From contig JAHABX010000015.1 in the NCBI GenBank assembly GCA_018376135.1, forward strand, positions 21,358 through 85,357: a stretch of DNA of 64,000 nt. Reading direction: 5' to 3'. Numbering within the stretch: the stretch's first letter is position 1; each line of letters begins with the position of its first letter. This document shows positions 16,302 through 25,308 of this stretch, piece by piece. The translations under genes were made by a program, and so were the position numbers. The stretch comes from Clostridiales bacterium. Its GTDB lineage: Bacteria; Bacillota; Clostridia; Lachnospirales; Lachnospiraceae. The notes under the pieces were generated by a model. The model ran no database searches and was not told where the DNA came from. It worked only from the letters and a program-made list of their open reading frames with translations.

Positions 16302-17540
16302 TTAATCCAGCTGCTGTGCCAGCAGCTCTGAGAATGCCGCCAGCTCCTCTCCTGCGTCGGCCCCTCTCCAGATATCTGCCAGCACTACCTCCAGATGCAG
16401 CCAGATATTGGACAGCTCCATGATCTTGGGCACCTCCGCCGCCTGCTCATAAACCTCATACACCTTCTGATACGCTTCTCCCGGCTCCTGAGGAAGATCC
16501 CGGCATGCGGGAAGCTTTCCGGCTTCTTCATAGAGCTGTCCTGCACGCCCCTGAGTCAGATAGCGGGCACATGCCTCCGCCGCCGCTCTGTTGGAGGAAT
16601 AAGGATTCACGACCACACTGTTCGTGGTGGACAGCCCCCGGGTATCCAGCTCTTCCGTCAGCGCCGGAAGCTCTGCCACCTGATAAAACGACGCATCCAC
16701 CGCACGGTCCAGCTCCGCCAGCATGGGAACGTTGATCAGCGAAAATACAGTCTTACCATCAATGAACTCCTGAATAACAGCCTCTGAAGTAACTGTATCC
16801 GCATCAATGGCAAAAAAGCTGTTCAGGCTCTGGAAATAATCCATACACTCCTCTGCCTTCTCAAGATCTATTTTCACCAGTTCCTTGTCATCCCCGCTGG
16901 GACCACCCAGGTCTGTATATGCTCCGAGGAACATGTAATTATCAATCACATCCGCCACATTCCACTTGAAGATATTTTCCACCTGCTCCGTACCCTCTCC
17001 TGCTTCAAAATTCTCCGCATACATGAGGATATCGTCAATGGTATCCGGCACTTCCTCCGGATCCACATACTGCTGATTATAAATCAGAAAACAGGTCTCG
17101 ATATAGAAGGGTCTTGCCACCACAGTTCCGTCATAGGTAACTGCCTGCACCGCCTTCTCCGAATAGGTCTTTTCAGGCTCTGTATCCTTCACAGGGGCTG
17201 TAAGACCCGCCAGAGTCGCCTTTTCCAGAAGAGCACTGGATACCACATACACATCCGGTCCTGTCATCTCTTCTGCTACAGACTGCTTATTGATCTTCTC
17301 GATATAGTCCACCTCGGAGACCAGCTCGGCGAATACCTCCACACCATATCGGGATGCCGTCTCTTCTGCCGCCGCATCCATGTAGGACTGAATATCCGGA
17401 TCTGTATACCAGATTCGGATGGGCTTCTCCTCCTGTAGTTCCACGCTCTGGGTCTTTGTCTGCATTCCGGTATAGAAAAGCTGTGCTCCAAACAGAAGCA
17501 CCAGCAGTACGGAGATGATTCTCTGATAAATTGTCGTCAT
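16302..17540 (-). CDS. Orphan extracellular solute-binding protein (ABC type)
   Basis: 412-residue protein of the family 1 (sugar-type) solute-binding fold. The N-terminus has a hydrophobic segment (about 9-25), then KPIRIWYTDPDIQSYMDAAA, a typical first strand of these binding proteins, and later GKTVFSLINVP and a Trp-rich C-terminus. There is no lipobox Cys after the hydrophobic segment, so it is either secreted or held by an uncleaved anchor. No permease or ATPase genes are next to it. It starts only 10 bases after the argD stop with AAAGGAAC before the ATG, so it probably sits on the arginine transcript. Ligand unknown; a scavenging or sensing role is possible. Confidence 0.75.
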   Translation of the reverse strand: MTTIYQRIISVLLVLLFGAQLFYTGMQTKTQSVELQEEKPIRIWYTDPDIQSYMDAAAEETASRYGVEVFAELVSEVDYIEKINKQSVAEEMTGPDVYVVSSALLEKATLAGLTAPVKDTEPEKTYSEKAVQAVTYDGTVVARPFYIETCFLIYNQQYVDPEEVPDTIDDILMYAENFEAGEGTEQVENIFKWNVADVIDNYMFLGAYTDLGGPSGDDKELVKIDLEKAEECMDYFQSLNSFFAIDADTVTSEAVIQEFIDGKTVFSLINVPMLAELDRAVDASFYQVAELPALTEELDTRGLSTTNSVVVNPYSSNRAAAEACARYLTQGRAGQLYEEAGKLPACRDLPQEPGEAYQKVYEVYEQAAEVPKIMELSNIWLHLEVVLADIWRGADAGEELAAFSELLAQQLD

Positions 17541-17550
17541 ATTGTTCCTT

Positions 17551-18738
17551 TCACACTAAGCATTTCTCCAGCTTTTCTGCCATGCGGTCCACGTCCGCTC
17601 TGGTGATCACGAGAGGCGGGACAAAACGAAGTACATTACTTCCTGCCGTGATGATGATCAGTCCCTGTTCCAGCGCCCGGCTGACGATCTCTCCGACAGG
17701 TCTTCCCGTCACTTCCAGTCCCTGCATCAGGCCTTTTCCACGACGCTCGGTCAGAAATTCATACTTATCCACCAGTTCATCCAGCTTTTCCGTCAGATAT
17801 GCACCGACCTGACGGACATTTTCGATGATATGCTCCTTCTCATACAGATCAAATACGGTACTGACTGCCGCGCAGACAAAGGGGTTTCCTCCATAGGTGG
17901 TTCCGTGGTCCCCGGGCACAAGAGAAGCCTCTGCGGCCTTCCCGCCCAGCACAAATGCTCCCACCGGGACTCCGCAGCCCAGCGCCTTTGCACAGGTCAT
18001 GACATCCGGCTCCACACCGTATTCCTGCCATGCGAACATATATCCGGTACGTCCCATGCCGCACTGGATCTCATCCAGGATCAGCAGAAGATCATGCTCC
18101 TCACACAATGCCTTCACACCCTGCAGAAATTCTCTGTCGGCAGGATAGATGCCGCCCTCTCCCTGTACGGTCTCCATGATCACTGCACAGGTCCTGTCCG
18201 TGATCTGCTTCTTCACACTCTCCAGATCATTGTAATCGGCAAAACGCACGCCGTCAATAAGCGGACGGAAAGGAACCTGGTATTTTTCATTTCCGGTCAC
18301 GGAAAGAGCCCCCATACTTCTCCCGTGGAAGGAATGGTTCATAGCGATGATCTCATACCGGTCCGGTCCATATTTTGTATAGGAATATTTTCTCGCCGCC
18401 TTCAGCGCTCCCTCGATTGCCTCTGTTCCGCTGTTCGTAAAGAACACCTTTTTCATACCGCTGGCTTTGACCACCTTTTCCGCAGCTTCCATCATGGGCA
18501 CCGAATAGTACAGATTGGAAATATGGGTCAGCTTATCGATCTGAGCCTTCAGCGCCCGGGTATACGCCTCATGGTGATAGCCCAGGGACTGCACCGCGAT
18601 CCCTGCGGCAAAATCCAGATATTCCTTTCCGTCCACATCATACAGGCACACGCCCTCTCCATGATCCAGAACGACCGGATAACGGTTATAGGTATGCAGA
18701 ACTGCCTCCTCTGCTTTTTCGATATATGGATTACTCAT
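17551..18738 (-). CDS. argD: Acetylornithine aminotransferase
   Basis: PLP-dependent class III aminotransferase of 395 residues. It converts N-acetylglutamate semialdehyde to N-acetylornithine in arginine synthesis and can also serve lysine synthesis. It shows FTNSGTEAIEGALKAARKY, the cofactor region LILDEIQCGMGRTG and the Schiff-base lysine in MTCAKALGCGVPVGA, followed by GTTYGGNP. Its start overlaps the argB stop by eight bases, so it is translationally coupled. The arg operon order here is argC-GNAT-argJ-argB-argD. Confidence 0.95.
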   Translation of the reverse strand: MSNPYIEKAEEAVLHTYNRYPVVLDHGEGVCLYDVDGKEYLDFAAGIAVQSLGYHHEAYTRALKAQIDKLTHISNLYYSVPMMEAAEKVVKASGMKKVFFTNSGTEAIEGALKAARKYSYTKYGPDRYEIIAMNHSFHGRSMGALSVTGNEKYQVPFRPLIDGVRFADYNDLESVKKQITDRTCAVIMETVQGEGGIYPADREFLQGVKALCEEHDLLLILDEIQCGMGRTGYMFAWQEYGVEPDVMTCAKALGCGVPVGAFVLGGKAAEASLVPGDHGTTYGGNPFVCAAVSTVFDLYEKEHIIENVRQVGAYLTEKLDELVDKYEFLTERRGKGLMQGLEVTGRPVGEIVSRALEQGLIIITAGSNVLRFVPPLVITRADVDRMAEKLEKCLV

Positions 18739-19627
18739 GACTGAACTTCACCTCCGAATCTCCCAGAATCGCCGTACCAATACCCTGGTTGGAGAACACC
18801 TCCAGAAGGATACTGTGCCGGATCCTTCCGTCCATAATATGGACTCTGGATACCCCTGACTCAATGGCGTCAATACAGTTGCCAAGCTTGGGCAGCATGC
18901 CGCCTCCGATGGTTCCGCTTTCGATCAGCGCCTTTGCCTCGCTGACTGTGATCTCGGAAATAAGAGAATCCTTATCGTCGAAATCCCGGTAAAGTCCCTC
19001 AATATCCGTCAGGAATGCCAGCTTCTCCGCCTTCATTGCCTTTGCAATGGCACATGCCGCATCATCTGCATTAATGTTATAAGTATCAAAATTCTCATCC
19101 ATGCCTACCGGACAGATGATAGGAATAAAATCCTTTTCCAGAAGATCATAGAGGATCTTCGGATTGACCTCTGTAATCTCGCCCACATAGCCGATGTCCT
19201 GCCCGTCGGAATATTTCTTTTCCACCTTCAGAAGTCCGCCGTCCTTGCCGCTGATACCGATTGCCTGCACGCCCAGCTCCTCTACCATGCTCACCAGACC
19301 CTTGTTCACTCTGCCCAGCACCATCTCCGCGATCTCCATGGTGTCCTCATCCGTCACCCGCAGACCGTTGATGAACTGAGGCTCCATTCCAACCTTGCCG
19401 ACCCAGCGGCTGATCTCCTTGCCGCCGCCGTGTACAATGATCGGCTTAAAGCCAACCAGCTTCAAAAGGGTCACATCACTGATCACACTCTTCTTCAGCT
19501 TCTCATCCACCATGGCGCTTCCGCCGTATTTCACGATGATCGTCATCCCGCTGAATCTTTGAATATAAGGAAGGGCCTCCACCAGGACAGCCGCTTTCTC
19601 CAGGTATTTCTCCGTATCCTCTCCCAT
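18731..19627 (-). CDS. argB: Acetylglutamate kinase
   Basis: Phosphorylates N-acetylglutamate, the second step of arginine synthesis. It is 298 residues, the normal length, with MTIIVKYGGSAMVDE, IIVHGGGKEIS and GMLPKLGNCIDAIESGV motifs of the amino-acid kinase fold. An N-terminal helix (about 1-25) like that of arginine-inhibited hexameric kinases is present, so feedback inhibition is plausible but not proven. The ATG at 19627 lies eight bases after GAGGAG; an in-frame upstream ATG at 19672 has no site. The 84-base gap from argJ holds nothing I recognise. Confidence 0.96.
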   Translation of the reverse strand: MGEDTEKYLEKAAVLVEALPYIQRFSGMTIIVKYGGSAMVDEKLKKSVISDVTLLKLVGFKPIIVHGGGKEISRWVGKVGMEPQFINGLRVTDEDTMEIAEMVLGRVNKGLVSMVEELGVQAIGISGKDGGLLKVEKKYSDGQDIGYVGEITEVNPKILYDLLEKDFIPIICPVGMDENFDTYNINADDAACAIAKAMKAEKLAFLTDIEGLYRDFDDKDSLISEITVSEAKALIESGTIGGGMLPKLGNCIDAIESGVSRVHIMDGRIRHSILLEVFSNQGIGTAILGDSEVKFSHE

Positions 19628-19711
19628 GTCATTACTCCTCTTTTCTCTCTTCATAGAATACCGGGGCAGCAATCCCTGCCCCTCCTGCCAGTTTATCCGG
19701 ACGCCCGCAGA

Positions 19712-20935
19712 TCAGCTTCTGTAATCCGCGTTGATATTTACATATTCGTGGGTCAGGTCACAGCCCCATGCAGTTGCCTGTACATCTCCCATCTTCACAT
19801 CCGCGATCGCTGTCACATAATTCTCAGACAGGATCTTTGTCGCCTCTTCCTCACTGTATCCGGTGGAAACACCATTCTCTATGATCTTCAGCTTTCCTGC
19901 CGCGCTCTCAAAATACAGGTCCACCTTCTCCGGATCGAACTGTGCTCCGGAATAACCCATGGCGCACAGGATCCTTCCCCAGTTGGCATCATGTCCATAG
20001 ATTGCCGCCTTGGTCAGACTGGAGGTCACCACAGATTTGCTCAGCATAACCGCCTGTTCCCTGCTTTCGGCTCCCATGATCTTCACCTCAAAAAGGCAGG
20101 TGGCTCCTTCCCCGTCTCCGGCGATCTTCTTTGCCAGCTCTGTATTCACATAGTTCAATGCCTTCTTAAACTCGGCAAAATTCTCATCCTCTTTGTCGAT
20201 CACCGGATTTTCTGCCAGCCCGTTTGCCAGCAGCAGAACCGTGTCATTCGTCGAGGTATCGCCATCCACCGACACCATATTATAAGTATCCTGAACATCT
20301 TCACTGAGTGCCTTCTGAAGCATCTCCTTCGTGATCACCGCATCCGTGGTCACAAAGCCCAGCATCGTGCACATATTGGGATGGATCATGCCGGAGCCCT
20401 TGCACATTCCGCCTACGGTCACGGTCTTTCCGCCGATCTCGATCTGCACGCCTGCGTATTTGGGCTGCGTATCGGTGGTCATGATCGCCTTCGCCGCCTC
20501 AAGCCCTGCCTCCTCACTGTGGGACTTCTCCCCTGCCAGCATGGAAACGCCCTTTACGATCCTGTCAATGGGAAGCTGCATCCCAATGACCCCTGTAGAC
20601 GCCACCAGCACCGAATCCTCCGGAATACCGAAAGCCGCTGCCGCCGCTGCGGCGGTATCCCTGCAGTATCCGTAGCCCTCAGTTCCGGTACATGCATTGG
20701 CAATCCCGGAATTGATAATGACCGCCTGTGCCGCCGGAGCGTTGTATACGATCTCCTGATCCCATTTGACCGGAGCTGCCTTCACCACATTGGTCGTGAA
20801 GGTTCCCGCCGCCACGCACGGGACCGTACTGTATACCAGCGCCATATCCTTCCGGTCCTTATATTTGATCTGTGCCTCCACAGATGCCGCTTCAAAGCCC
20901 TTTGCGGCTGTCACGCCGCCAGTGATGATCTTCAT
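19712..20935 (-). CDS. argJ: Bifunctional glutamate N-acetyltransferase/ornithine acetyltransferase
   Basis: Transfers acetyl from N-acetylornithine to glutamate, closing the cyclic arginine pathway; bifunctional forms can also use acetyl-CoA. The 407-residue precursor is self-cleaved to alpha and beta chains at the Thr of VASTGVIG, which is present, followed by LPIDRI. The KGSGMIHPNMCTMLGFVTTD and DGDTSTNDT motifs mark the family. Whether it is mono- or bifunctional cannot be read from the sequence. It is separated by two bases from the upstream GNAT gene, a very tight coupling. Confidence 0.96.
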   Translation of the reverse strand: MKIITGGVTAAKGFEAASVEAQIKYKDRKDMALVYSTVPCVAAGTFTTNVVKAAPVKWDQEIVYNAPAAQAVIINSGIANACTGTEGYGYCRDTAAAAAAAFGIPEDSVLVASTGVIGMQLPIDRIVKGVSMLAGEKSHSEEAGLEAAKAIMTTDTQPKYAGVQIEIGGKTVTVGGMCKGSGMIHPNMCTMLGFVTTDAVITKEMLQKALSEDVQDTYNMVSVDGDTSTNDTVLLLANGLAENPVIDKEDENFAEFKKALNYVNTELAKKIAGDGEGATCLFEVKIMGAESREQAVMLSKSVVTSSLTKAAIYGHDANWGRILCAMGYSGAQFDPEKVDLYFESAAGKLKIIENGVSTGYSEEEATKILSENYVTAIADVKMGDVQATAWGCDLTHEYVNINADYRS

Positions 20936-20937
20936 GC

Positions 20938-21390
20938 TCAGTCCTCCTCGATAAATGCTGTGATATTCGCCTCATTCAATGTAAAATCATAATAGTTCAG
21001 GTCCTTCCGTTCTGTCCATCCAATCTGATTCCAGAATGCATTCCCCATATCATTCTTCGTAAATGCGATCAGAGACACCTTGTTGATCTGCTCTGCCCTC
21101 AGAGCCTCCATGCAGGCAACGACCATTGCCTTTCCTACTCCCTGTCTGCGCCAGCCCTTTCTTACGCATACATGGTACAGGCAGCCCCTTCTGCCGTCAT
21201 GTCCGCACAGGATCGCTCCTGTCAGAGTATCTCCCTCCCATGCTGTCATGCTGGTGGTGGGATTCCTTCGCAGGAACCGCTCCACACCTTCTCTGGAATC
21301 ATCAATGCTCCGGATACCGAATCCCTTGATGGAGTTCCACAGCTCATACAGCTTTTCATAATCCCCGATCGTCATAACTCGAATGTCCAT
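20938..21390 (-). CDS. GNAT acetyltransferase inside the arginine operon
   Basis: 150-residue GNAT-fold acetyltransferase. The acetyl-CoA loop is RKGWRRQGVGKAMV (motif R-x-x-G-x-G/A), preceded by GHDGRRGCLYHVCV, a pattern shared with the YpeA-type group of small acetyltransferases. It lies between argC and argJ, two bases from argJ, which argues for an arginine-related substrate. One attractive reading is a small N-acetylglutamate synthase that primes the cyclic pathway; another is acetylation of an unrelated amine. Only the fold and the location are seen; the substrate is inferred. The ATG at 21390 lacks a strong binding site. Confidence 0.8.
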   Translation of the reverse strand: MDIRVMTIGDYEKLYELWNSIKGFGIRSIDDSREGVERFLRRNPTTSMTAWEGDTLTGAILCGHDGRRGCLYHVCVRKGWRRQGVGKAMVVACMEALRAEQINKVSLIAFTKNDMGNAFWNQIGWTERKDLNYYDFTLNEANITAFIEED

Positions 21391-21455
21391 CTCTGTATCT
21401 TACTGCCCTTCCTTTATTCTGCCTGCAGCACTTTCTCAGACTTCTGCACTGCTCT

Positions 21456-22496
21456 CTACGGGAACATAGGCGCCATCTGAAGCCCTTCCGACTCCTCAAG
21501 CCCAAACATCAGGTTCATATTCTGCACTGCCTGACCAGCCGCGCCCTTTACCAGATTATCCATGGCTCCCATCATAATGATCCGTTTTGTTCTTGGATCC
21601 AGCTTAAAGCCCACATCCACAAAGTTGCTGCCTTCCACCCATTTGGTCTGCGGACATACATCCTTGTCCAGCACACGTACGAACCGTTCCTTATCATAAT
21701 ATTTATCGTAGACCGCCTTTGCCTCTTCCCAGGTCACATCCTTCTTCAAAGACGCATAGGCAGTGACCAGGATCCCTCTCTGCATGGGAACCAGATGAGG
21801 GGTAAAATTGATCAGCACCGGTCCGCCTGCAGCATAGCCCAGCTGCTCTTCGATCTCCGGTGTATGACGGTGTCCTGCCACTCCGTATGCCTTCATATTC
21901 TCATTCACTTCACAGAACAGATTATCCACCTTCGCTCCCCGTCCGGCGCCTGAGGTTCCGGACTTTGCATCAATGATGATGGTATTGGGATCGATCAGCC
22001 CTTCCTTCACCATGGGATAGATGGACAAAAAGCTGCAGGTAGGATAACAGCCCGGATTGGCGATCAGTCTTGCCTTCTTCACCTCTTCACGGTTGATCTC
22101 ACACAGACCATAGACCGCTTCCTCTATGTACTGAGGCGCCTTATGCTCGATCCCGTACCACTGCTCATAGACTGACACATCCTTGATCCGAAAATCCGCG
22201 CTCAGATCAATGATCTTCACTTTTCTCAAAATCTCTTCATTAATAAGAGACGCACACAAGCCCTGCGGCGTTGCCGTAAAGATCACATCCACCTGCTTCG
22301 CCATCTCTTCCATATTATCATCCAGACATGTGGCATCTACCAGCTGAAACATATTCTGATAGACCGATGCGTATCTCTGATCCACATAGCTTCTGGAACC
22401 GTACCATACGATCCTGGCTTCCTTATGTCCCAGGAGCAGACGTACCAGCTCTCCTCCTGCATAACCAGTTGCGCCGATAATTCCAACTTTTATCAT
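21456..22496 (-). CDS. argC: N-acetyl-gamma-glutamyl-phosphate reductase
   Basis: NADPH-dependent reductase for the third step of arginine synthesis, 346 residues. It opens MIKVGIIGATGYAGGELVRL, the nucleotide-binding signature, and has the catalytic cysteine in IANPGCYPTCSFL. GHRHTPEIEEQ supplies the acidic and histidine residues of the family. The ATG at 22496 follows GGAGG by eight bases; the open frame extends seven codons upstream without support. First gene of the arg operon, divergent from argG, with candidate ARG boxes in the shared region. Confidence 0.96.
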   Translation of the reverse strand: MIKVGIIGATGYAGGELVRLLLGHKEARIVWYGSRSYVDQRYASVYQNMFQLVDATCLDDNMEEMAKQVDVIFTATPQGLCASLINEEILRKVKIIDLSADFRIKDVSVYEQWYGIEHKAPQYIEEAVYGLCEINREEVKKARLIANPGCYPTCSFLSIYPMVKEGLIDPNTIIIDAKSGTSGAGRGAKVDNLFCEVNENMKAYGVAGHRHTPEIEEQLGYAAGGPVLINFTPHLVPMQRGILVTAYASLKKDVTWEEAKAVYDKYYDKERFVRVLDKDVCPQTKWVEGSNFVDVGFKLDPRTKRIIMMGAMDNLVKGAAGQAVQNMNLMFGLEESEGLQMAPMFP

Positions 22497-22619
22497 AACC
22501 TTTTCCTCCATACTCATATTCTAACCGGGTCTGCAGCTGTGCGCAACCCTTCATATTTAACTTTAAATTATTTTCTTTTTTCAGCACAGGATGCTCTCCC
22601 AACCTGTCCCGCTCTCGTA

Positions 22620-22637
22620 TTTGCATAATTATACATA
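22620..22637. promoter_or_regulatory. Candidate ARG box over the argC promoter
   Basis: TTTGCATAATTATACATA, a near palindrome close to the ArgR/AhrC consensus TNTGAATWWWWATTCANW. It covers the -10 element of the argC promoter. Consensus from general knowledge; binding inferred. Confidence 0.5.
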
Positions 22638-22656
22638 TATTTTTCATTTTATGCAA
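22628..22656 (-). promoter_or_regulatory. Sigma-A promoter for the argC operon
   Basis: On the minus strand TTGCAT (22651-22656), a 17-base spacer and TATAAT (22628-22633). A second match closer to the gene (TTGCGC at 22541-22546, TAGAAT at 22518-22523, spacer 17) is also possible. Confidence 0.65.
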
Positions 22657-22680
22657 TACTTTTTTCTTAAAATTCATTTT

Positions 22681-22698
22681 TATGTATAAAATTGCACT
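22681..22698. promoter_or_regulatory. Candidate ARG box at the argG promoter
   Basis: TATGTATAAAATTGCACT matches the ARG-box consensus less well than the box at 22620. It abuts the -35 element of argG. Confidence 0.35.
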
Positions 22699-22726
22699 TG
22701 CATTCCTTTCCAAGATGTTGTATAGT
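22698..22726 (+). promoter_or_regulatory. Sigma-A promoter for argG
   Basis: TTGCAT (22698-22703), 17-base spacer, TATAGT (22721-22726). Confidence 0.7.
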
Positions 22727-22780
22727 AATATTCAGTTAAATGCGAGCAAAACATTACCTATACATATGGAGGAAATTAGT

Positions 22781-24010
22781 ATGAAAGAAAAAGTAGTTCT
22801 GGCTTATTCCGGCGGACTGGACACCACCGCCATCATCCCATGGTTAAAGGAGCATTTCGGCTACGAGGTTGTCTGCTGCTGTATCGACTGCGGACAGGGC
22901 AACGAGCTGGATGGTCTGGAGGAGAGAGCCAAATTATCCGGAGCTTCCAAATTATATATTGAAGACATTGTGGATGAATTTGCAGAAGATTACATCATGC
23001 CCTGTGTACAGGCAAATGCAGTCTATGAGAATAAATATTTACTGGGAACCTCTATGGCGCGTCCGGCAATCGCGAAGAAGCTTGTGGAGATCGCACGCAA
23101 GGAGAATGCCGTTGCCATCTGCCACGGTGCTACCGGAAAAGGAAATGACCAGATCCGTTTCGAGCTGGGCATCAAGGCACTTGCTCCGGATATCAAGATC
23201 ATCGCTCCCTGGCGTATGACCGATGTATGGACCATGCAGTCCCGCGAAGATGAGATTGATTACTGCAAGCAGCACGGCATTGATCTTCCCTTCGATCACA
23301 GCCACAGCTACAGCCGTGACCGTAACTTATGGCATATCAGCCACGAGGGTCTGGAGCTGGAGGATCCGGCAAACGAGCCGAACTACGAGCATATGCTGGT
23401 ACTTGGCGTCACTCCGGAGAAAGCACCGGACGAAGGAGAGTATGTGACCATGACCTTTGAAAAGGGTATCCCGGTTTCCGTAAACGGCAAAGAGATGAAG
23501 GTAGCCGACATTATCAAGGAGCTGAACCGCCTGGGCGGAAAGCACGGCATCGGCATCGTTGATATCGTGGAAAACCGCGTAGTAGGCATGAAGTCCCGCG
23601 GTGTCTATGAGACTCCCGGCGGAACGATCCTTATGGAAGCTCATCAGCAGTTAGAAGAGCTGGTTCTGGACCGTGCCACCATGGATGCGAAAAAGAACAT
23701 GGCGAACCTCATGTCTCAGATCGTATACGAGGGAAAATGGTTCACTCCGCTGCGTGAGGCAGTGCAGGCATTCGTGACCAGCACTCAGGAGTATGTGACC
23801 GGTGAGGTCAAATTCAAGCTCTACAAGGGCAACATCACCAAAGCAGGAACCACTTCCCCATACAGCCTCTACAGTGAGTCTCTTGCTTCCTTTACCACCG
23901 GCGACCTCTATGATCATCACGATGCAAGCGGATTCATCACCCTGTTCGGACTGCCGCTGAAGGTTCGTGCAATGAAGATGGCAGAAGCCAAAAAGAACTC
24001 CAACAAATAA
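22781..24010 (+). CDS. argG: Argininosuccinate synthase
   Basis: Joins citrulline and aspartate with ATP to give argininosuccinate. The 409-residue protein has the N-type ATP pyrophosphatase loop AYSGGLDTT at about 8-16, the citrulline/aspartate-binding GATGKGNDQ segment at about 113-121, and SHSYSRDRNLWHISHEG. The ATG at 22781 follows GGAGG by eight bases; longer in-frame starts are unsupported. It is divergent from argC and shares its control region. The usual partner argH is not in the window. A strong hairpin terminator follows directly. Confidence 0.97.
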   Translation: MKEKVVLAYSGGLDTTAIIPWLKEHFGYEVVCCCIDCGQGNELDGLEERAKLSGASKLYIEDIVDEFAEDYIMPCVQANAVYENKYLLGTSMARPAIAKKLVEIARKENAVAICHGATGKGNDQIRFELGIKALAPDIKIIAPWRMTDVWTMQSREDEIDYCKQHGIDLPFDHSHSYSRDRNLWHISHEGLELEDPANEPNYEHMLVLGVTPEKAPDEGEYVTMTFEKGIPVSVNGKEMKVADIIKELNRLGGKHGIGIVDIVENRVVGMKSRGVYETPGGTILMEAHQQLEELVLDRATMDAKKNMANLMSQIVYEGKWFTPLREAVQAFVTSTQEYVTGEVKFKLYKGNITKAGTTSPYSLYSESLASFTTGDLYDHHDASGFITLFGLPLKVRAMKMAEAKKNSNK

Positions 24011-24024
24011 AAGCACATACAAAT

Positions 24025-24060
24025 ACCCCGGTGAGATCATTCACCGGGGTATCCTTTTGC
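24025..24060 (+). terminator. Terminator of argG
   Basis: ATACCCCGGTGA (24025-24036) pairs perfectly with TCACCGGGGTAT (24043-24054), followed by CCTTTT. It may also serve the convergent small gene at 24064. Confidence 0.85.
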
Positions 24061-24063
24061 TTC

Positions 24064-24303
24064 CTATTCTTCAACAAGTGATGCCGTATATTCATCCAGC
24101 GCCGTCAGATCTGCGGTCACCGTACCGCTTCTCTGCTTTGTCTGATAAGAATCCACTGCCGAATAACCGATCCAGGCGCCAAGCGCTGCAACAACCAGCC
24201 CGCAGCAAATCCTGGTGATCATCGTGTTCCGTTTCTTCTTTGCCTGAATGGCTTTACGGTTCTTTTTCTGTTCTTTATAACGGTCTACTTTTTCCTGACT
24301 CAT
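24064..24303 (-). CDS. Small single-pass membrane protein, function unknown
   Basis: 79-residue protein. A Lys/Arg/Gln-rich cytoplasmic N-terminus (KEQKKNRKAIQAKKKRN, about 8-25) is followed by one TM helix (about 30-50, CCGLVVAALGAWIGYSAV) and a short polar outside part ending SLVEE. It is positive-inside, so the C-terminus is probably external. I do not recognise a family. The ATG at 24303 lies about eight bases after GAGAGG; an in-frame upstream start at 24324 is unlikely. It lies 60 bases downstream of a degV gene on the same strand. Confidence 0.65.
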   Translation of the reverse strand: MSQEKVDRYKEQKKNRKAIQAKKKRNTMITRICCGLVVAALGAWIGYSAVDSYQTKQRSGTVTADLTALDEYTASLVEE

Positions 24304-24363
24304 GTTCATTACCTCTCTGCACACATTTAATAGTAGTACTATAACACATCTGTACAGATTTTT

Positions 24364-25203
24364 CTATACCACTACGATAATTCCGCCCTGAGCTGCATAA
24401 AGAGTGCTGACACCGGAAGTATTTACGATAAACACATCCTTCACCTTCACCGTCTTCAGGATCTCATCCCGGACAAGCTCTGCACGTTCCTGATTATTGC
24501 AGTGCGTGATTCCCACGATCTTCTCTTCCGGATTCTTCACTTCCTCCGCCATGGTCTCCACCATCTTGCGAAGCGCCTTCTGCATGCCCCGTGCCTGCCC
24601 AAGCTGAATGATCGTTCCCTGTTCTGTAGCTCCCATGACCGGTTTAATATTCAGAGCAGTCGCCACCAGTGCCTTTACCCCGCTCAGACGTCCGTTCTTC
24701 CTCAGATTCTCCAGCGTCTCCAGAACAAAATAGGTGTTCATATCCGTAATAAACGCTTCAACGGTCTCCACCACCTTCTCAAAGTCCATCCCGGCTTCCT
24801 CGCACTCCTGGATCTTCAGTGCGATCTGCGTCTCTCCCACCGATGCAGAACGGGAATTAAATACATATACTTTCTTCTCCGGATGATCCTCCTGGAACAG
24901 GTTCTTGCCCAGAACCGCACTGTTATAGGACCCGCTCAGCTCTGCCGACAGGGTAACTGCATACAGATGCTCTGCTCCACAGTCATATGCCTCCCGGTAT
25001 ACCTCCGGAGACGGACAGCTTGACTTGGGGCAATTCGGGCTTGCTTCCATCTTCTTCAGGAACGCAAGGCGGTCAAAACTGTCATCATCCACAAATTCCT
25101 CTCCGTCTATATCCAAACGAAGCGCTGCATGGGTAAAATGAGGATCCTTCTTCATCTCCTCCGTAAATTCTCCACAACTGTCCACAACAATTCTGTAACT
25201 CAT
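24364..25203 (-). CDS. DegV family fatty-acid-binding protein
   Basis: 279-residue DegV protein. The family binds fatty acids and, as FakB, presents them to the FakA kinase for phosphorylation. It begins MSYRIVVDSCGEFTEEM (the VDS(S/C) opening), has the lipid-contact motif TLSAELSGSYNSA, the DTL-like segment near VYVFNSRSASVGE and a second half with ALNIKPVMG. A fakA-type kinase gene is not in the window. The ATG at 25203 is chosen because the earlier start at 25215 directly abuts the AAGG site. The 105-base region upstream carries a TATAAT-like box but no convincing -35. Confidence 0.9.
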   Translation of the reverse strand: MSYRIVVDSCGEFTEEMKKDPHFTHAALRLDIDGEEFVDDDSFDRLAFLKKMEASPNCPKSSCPSPEVYREAYDCGAEHLYAVTLSAELSGSYNSAVLGKNLFQEDHPEKKVYVFNSRSASVGETQIALKIQECEEAGMDFEKVVETVEAFITDMNTYFVLETLENLRKNGRLSGVKALVATALNIKPVMGATEQGTIIQLGQARGMQKALRKMVETMAEEVKNPEEKIVGITHCNNQERAELVRDEILKTVKVKDVFIVNTSGVSTLYAAQGGIIVVV

Positions 25204-25308
25204 ATCTGATACCATCCTTCTATCTATGATTTTATCCGTTCATCTAAGATGTAGTTTTCAATACCATATTATAGTATCACAATATTCCCCCATATGCAAG
25301 CAAATCCG

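Noticed and set aside
19430..20992. Plus-strand open frame of 520 codons opposite argB and argJ
   Set aside because: Shadow of the arg genes; no start signal and no motif.
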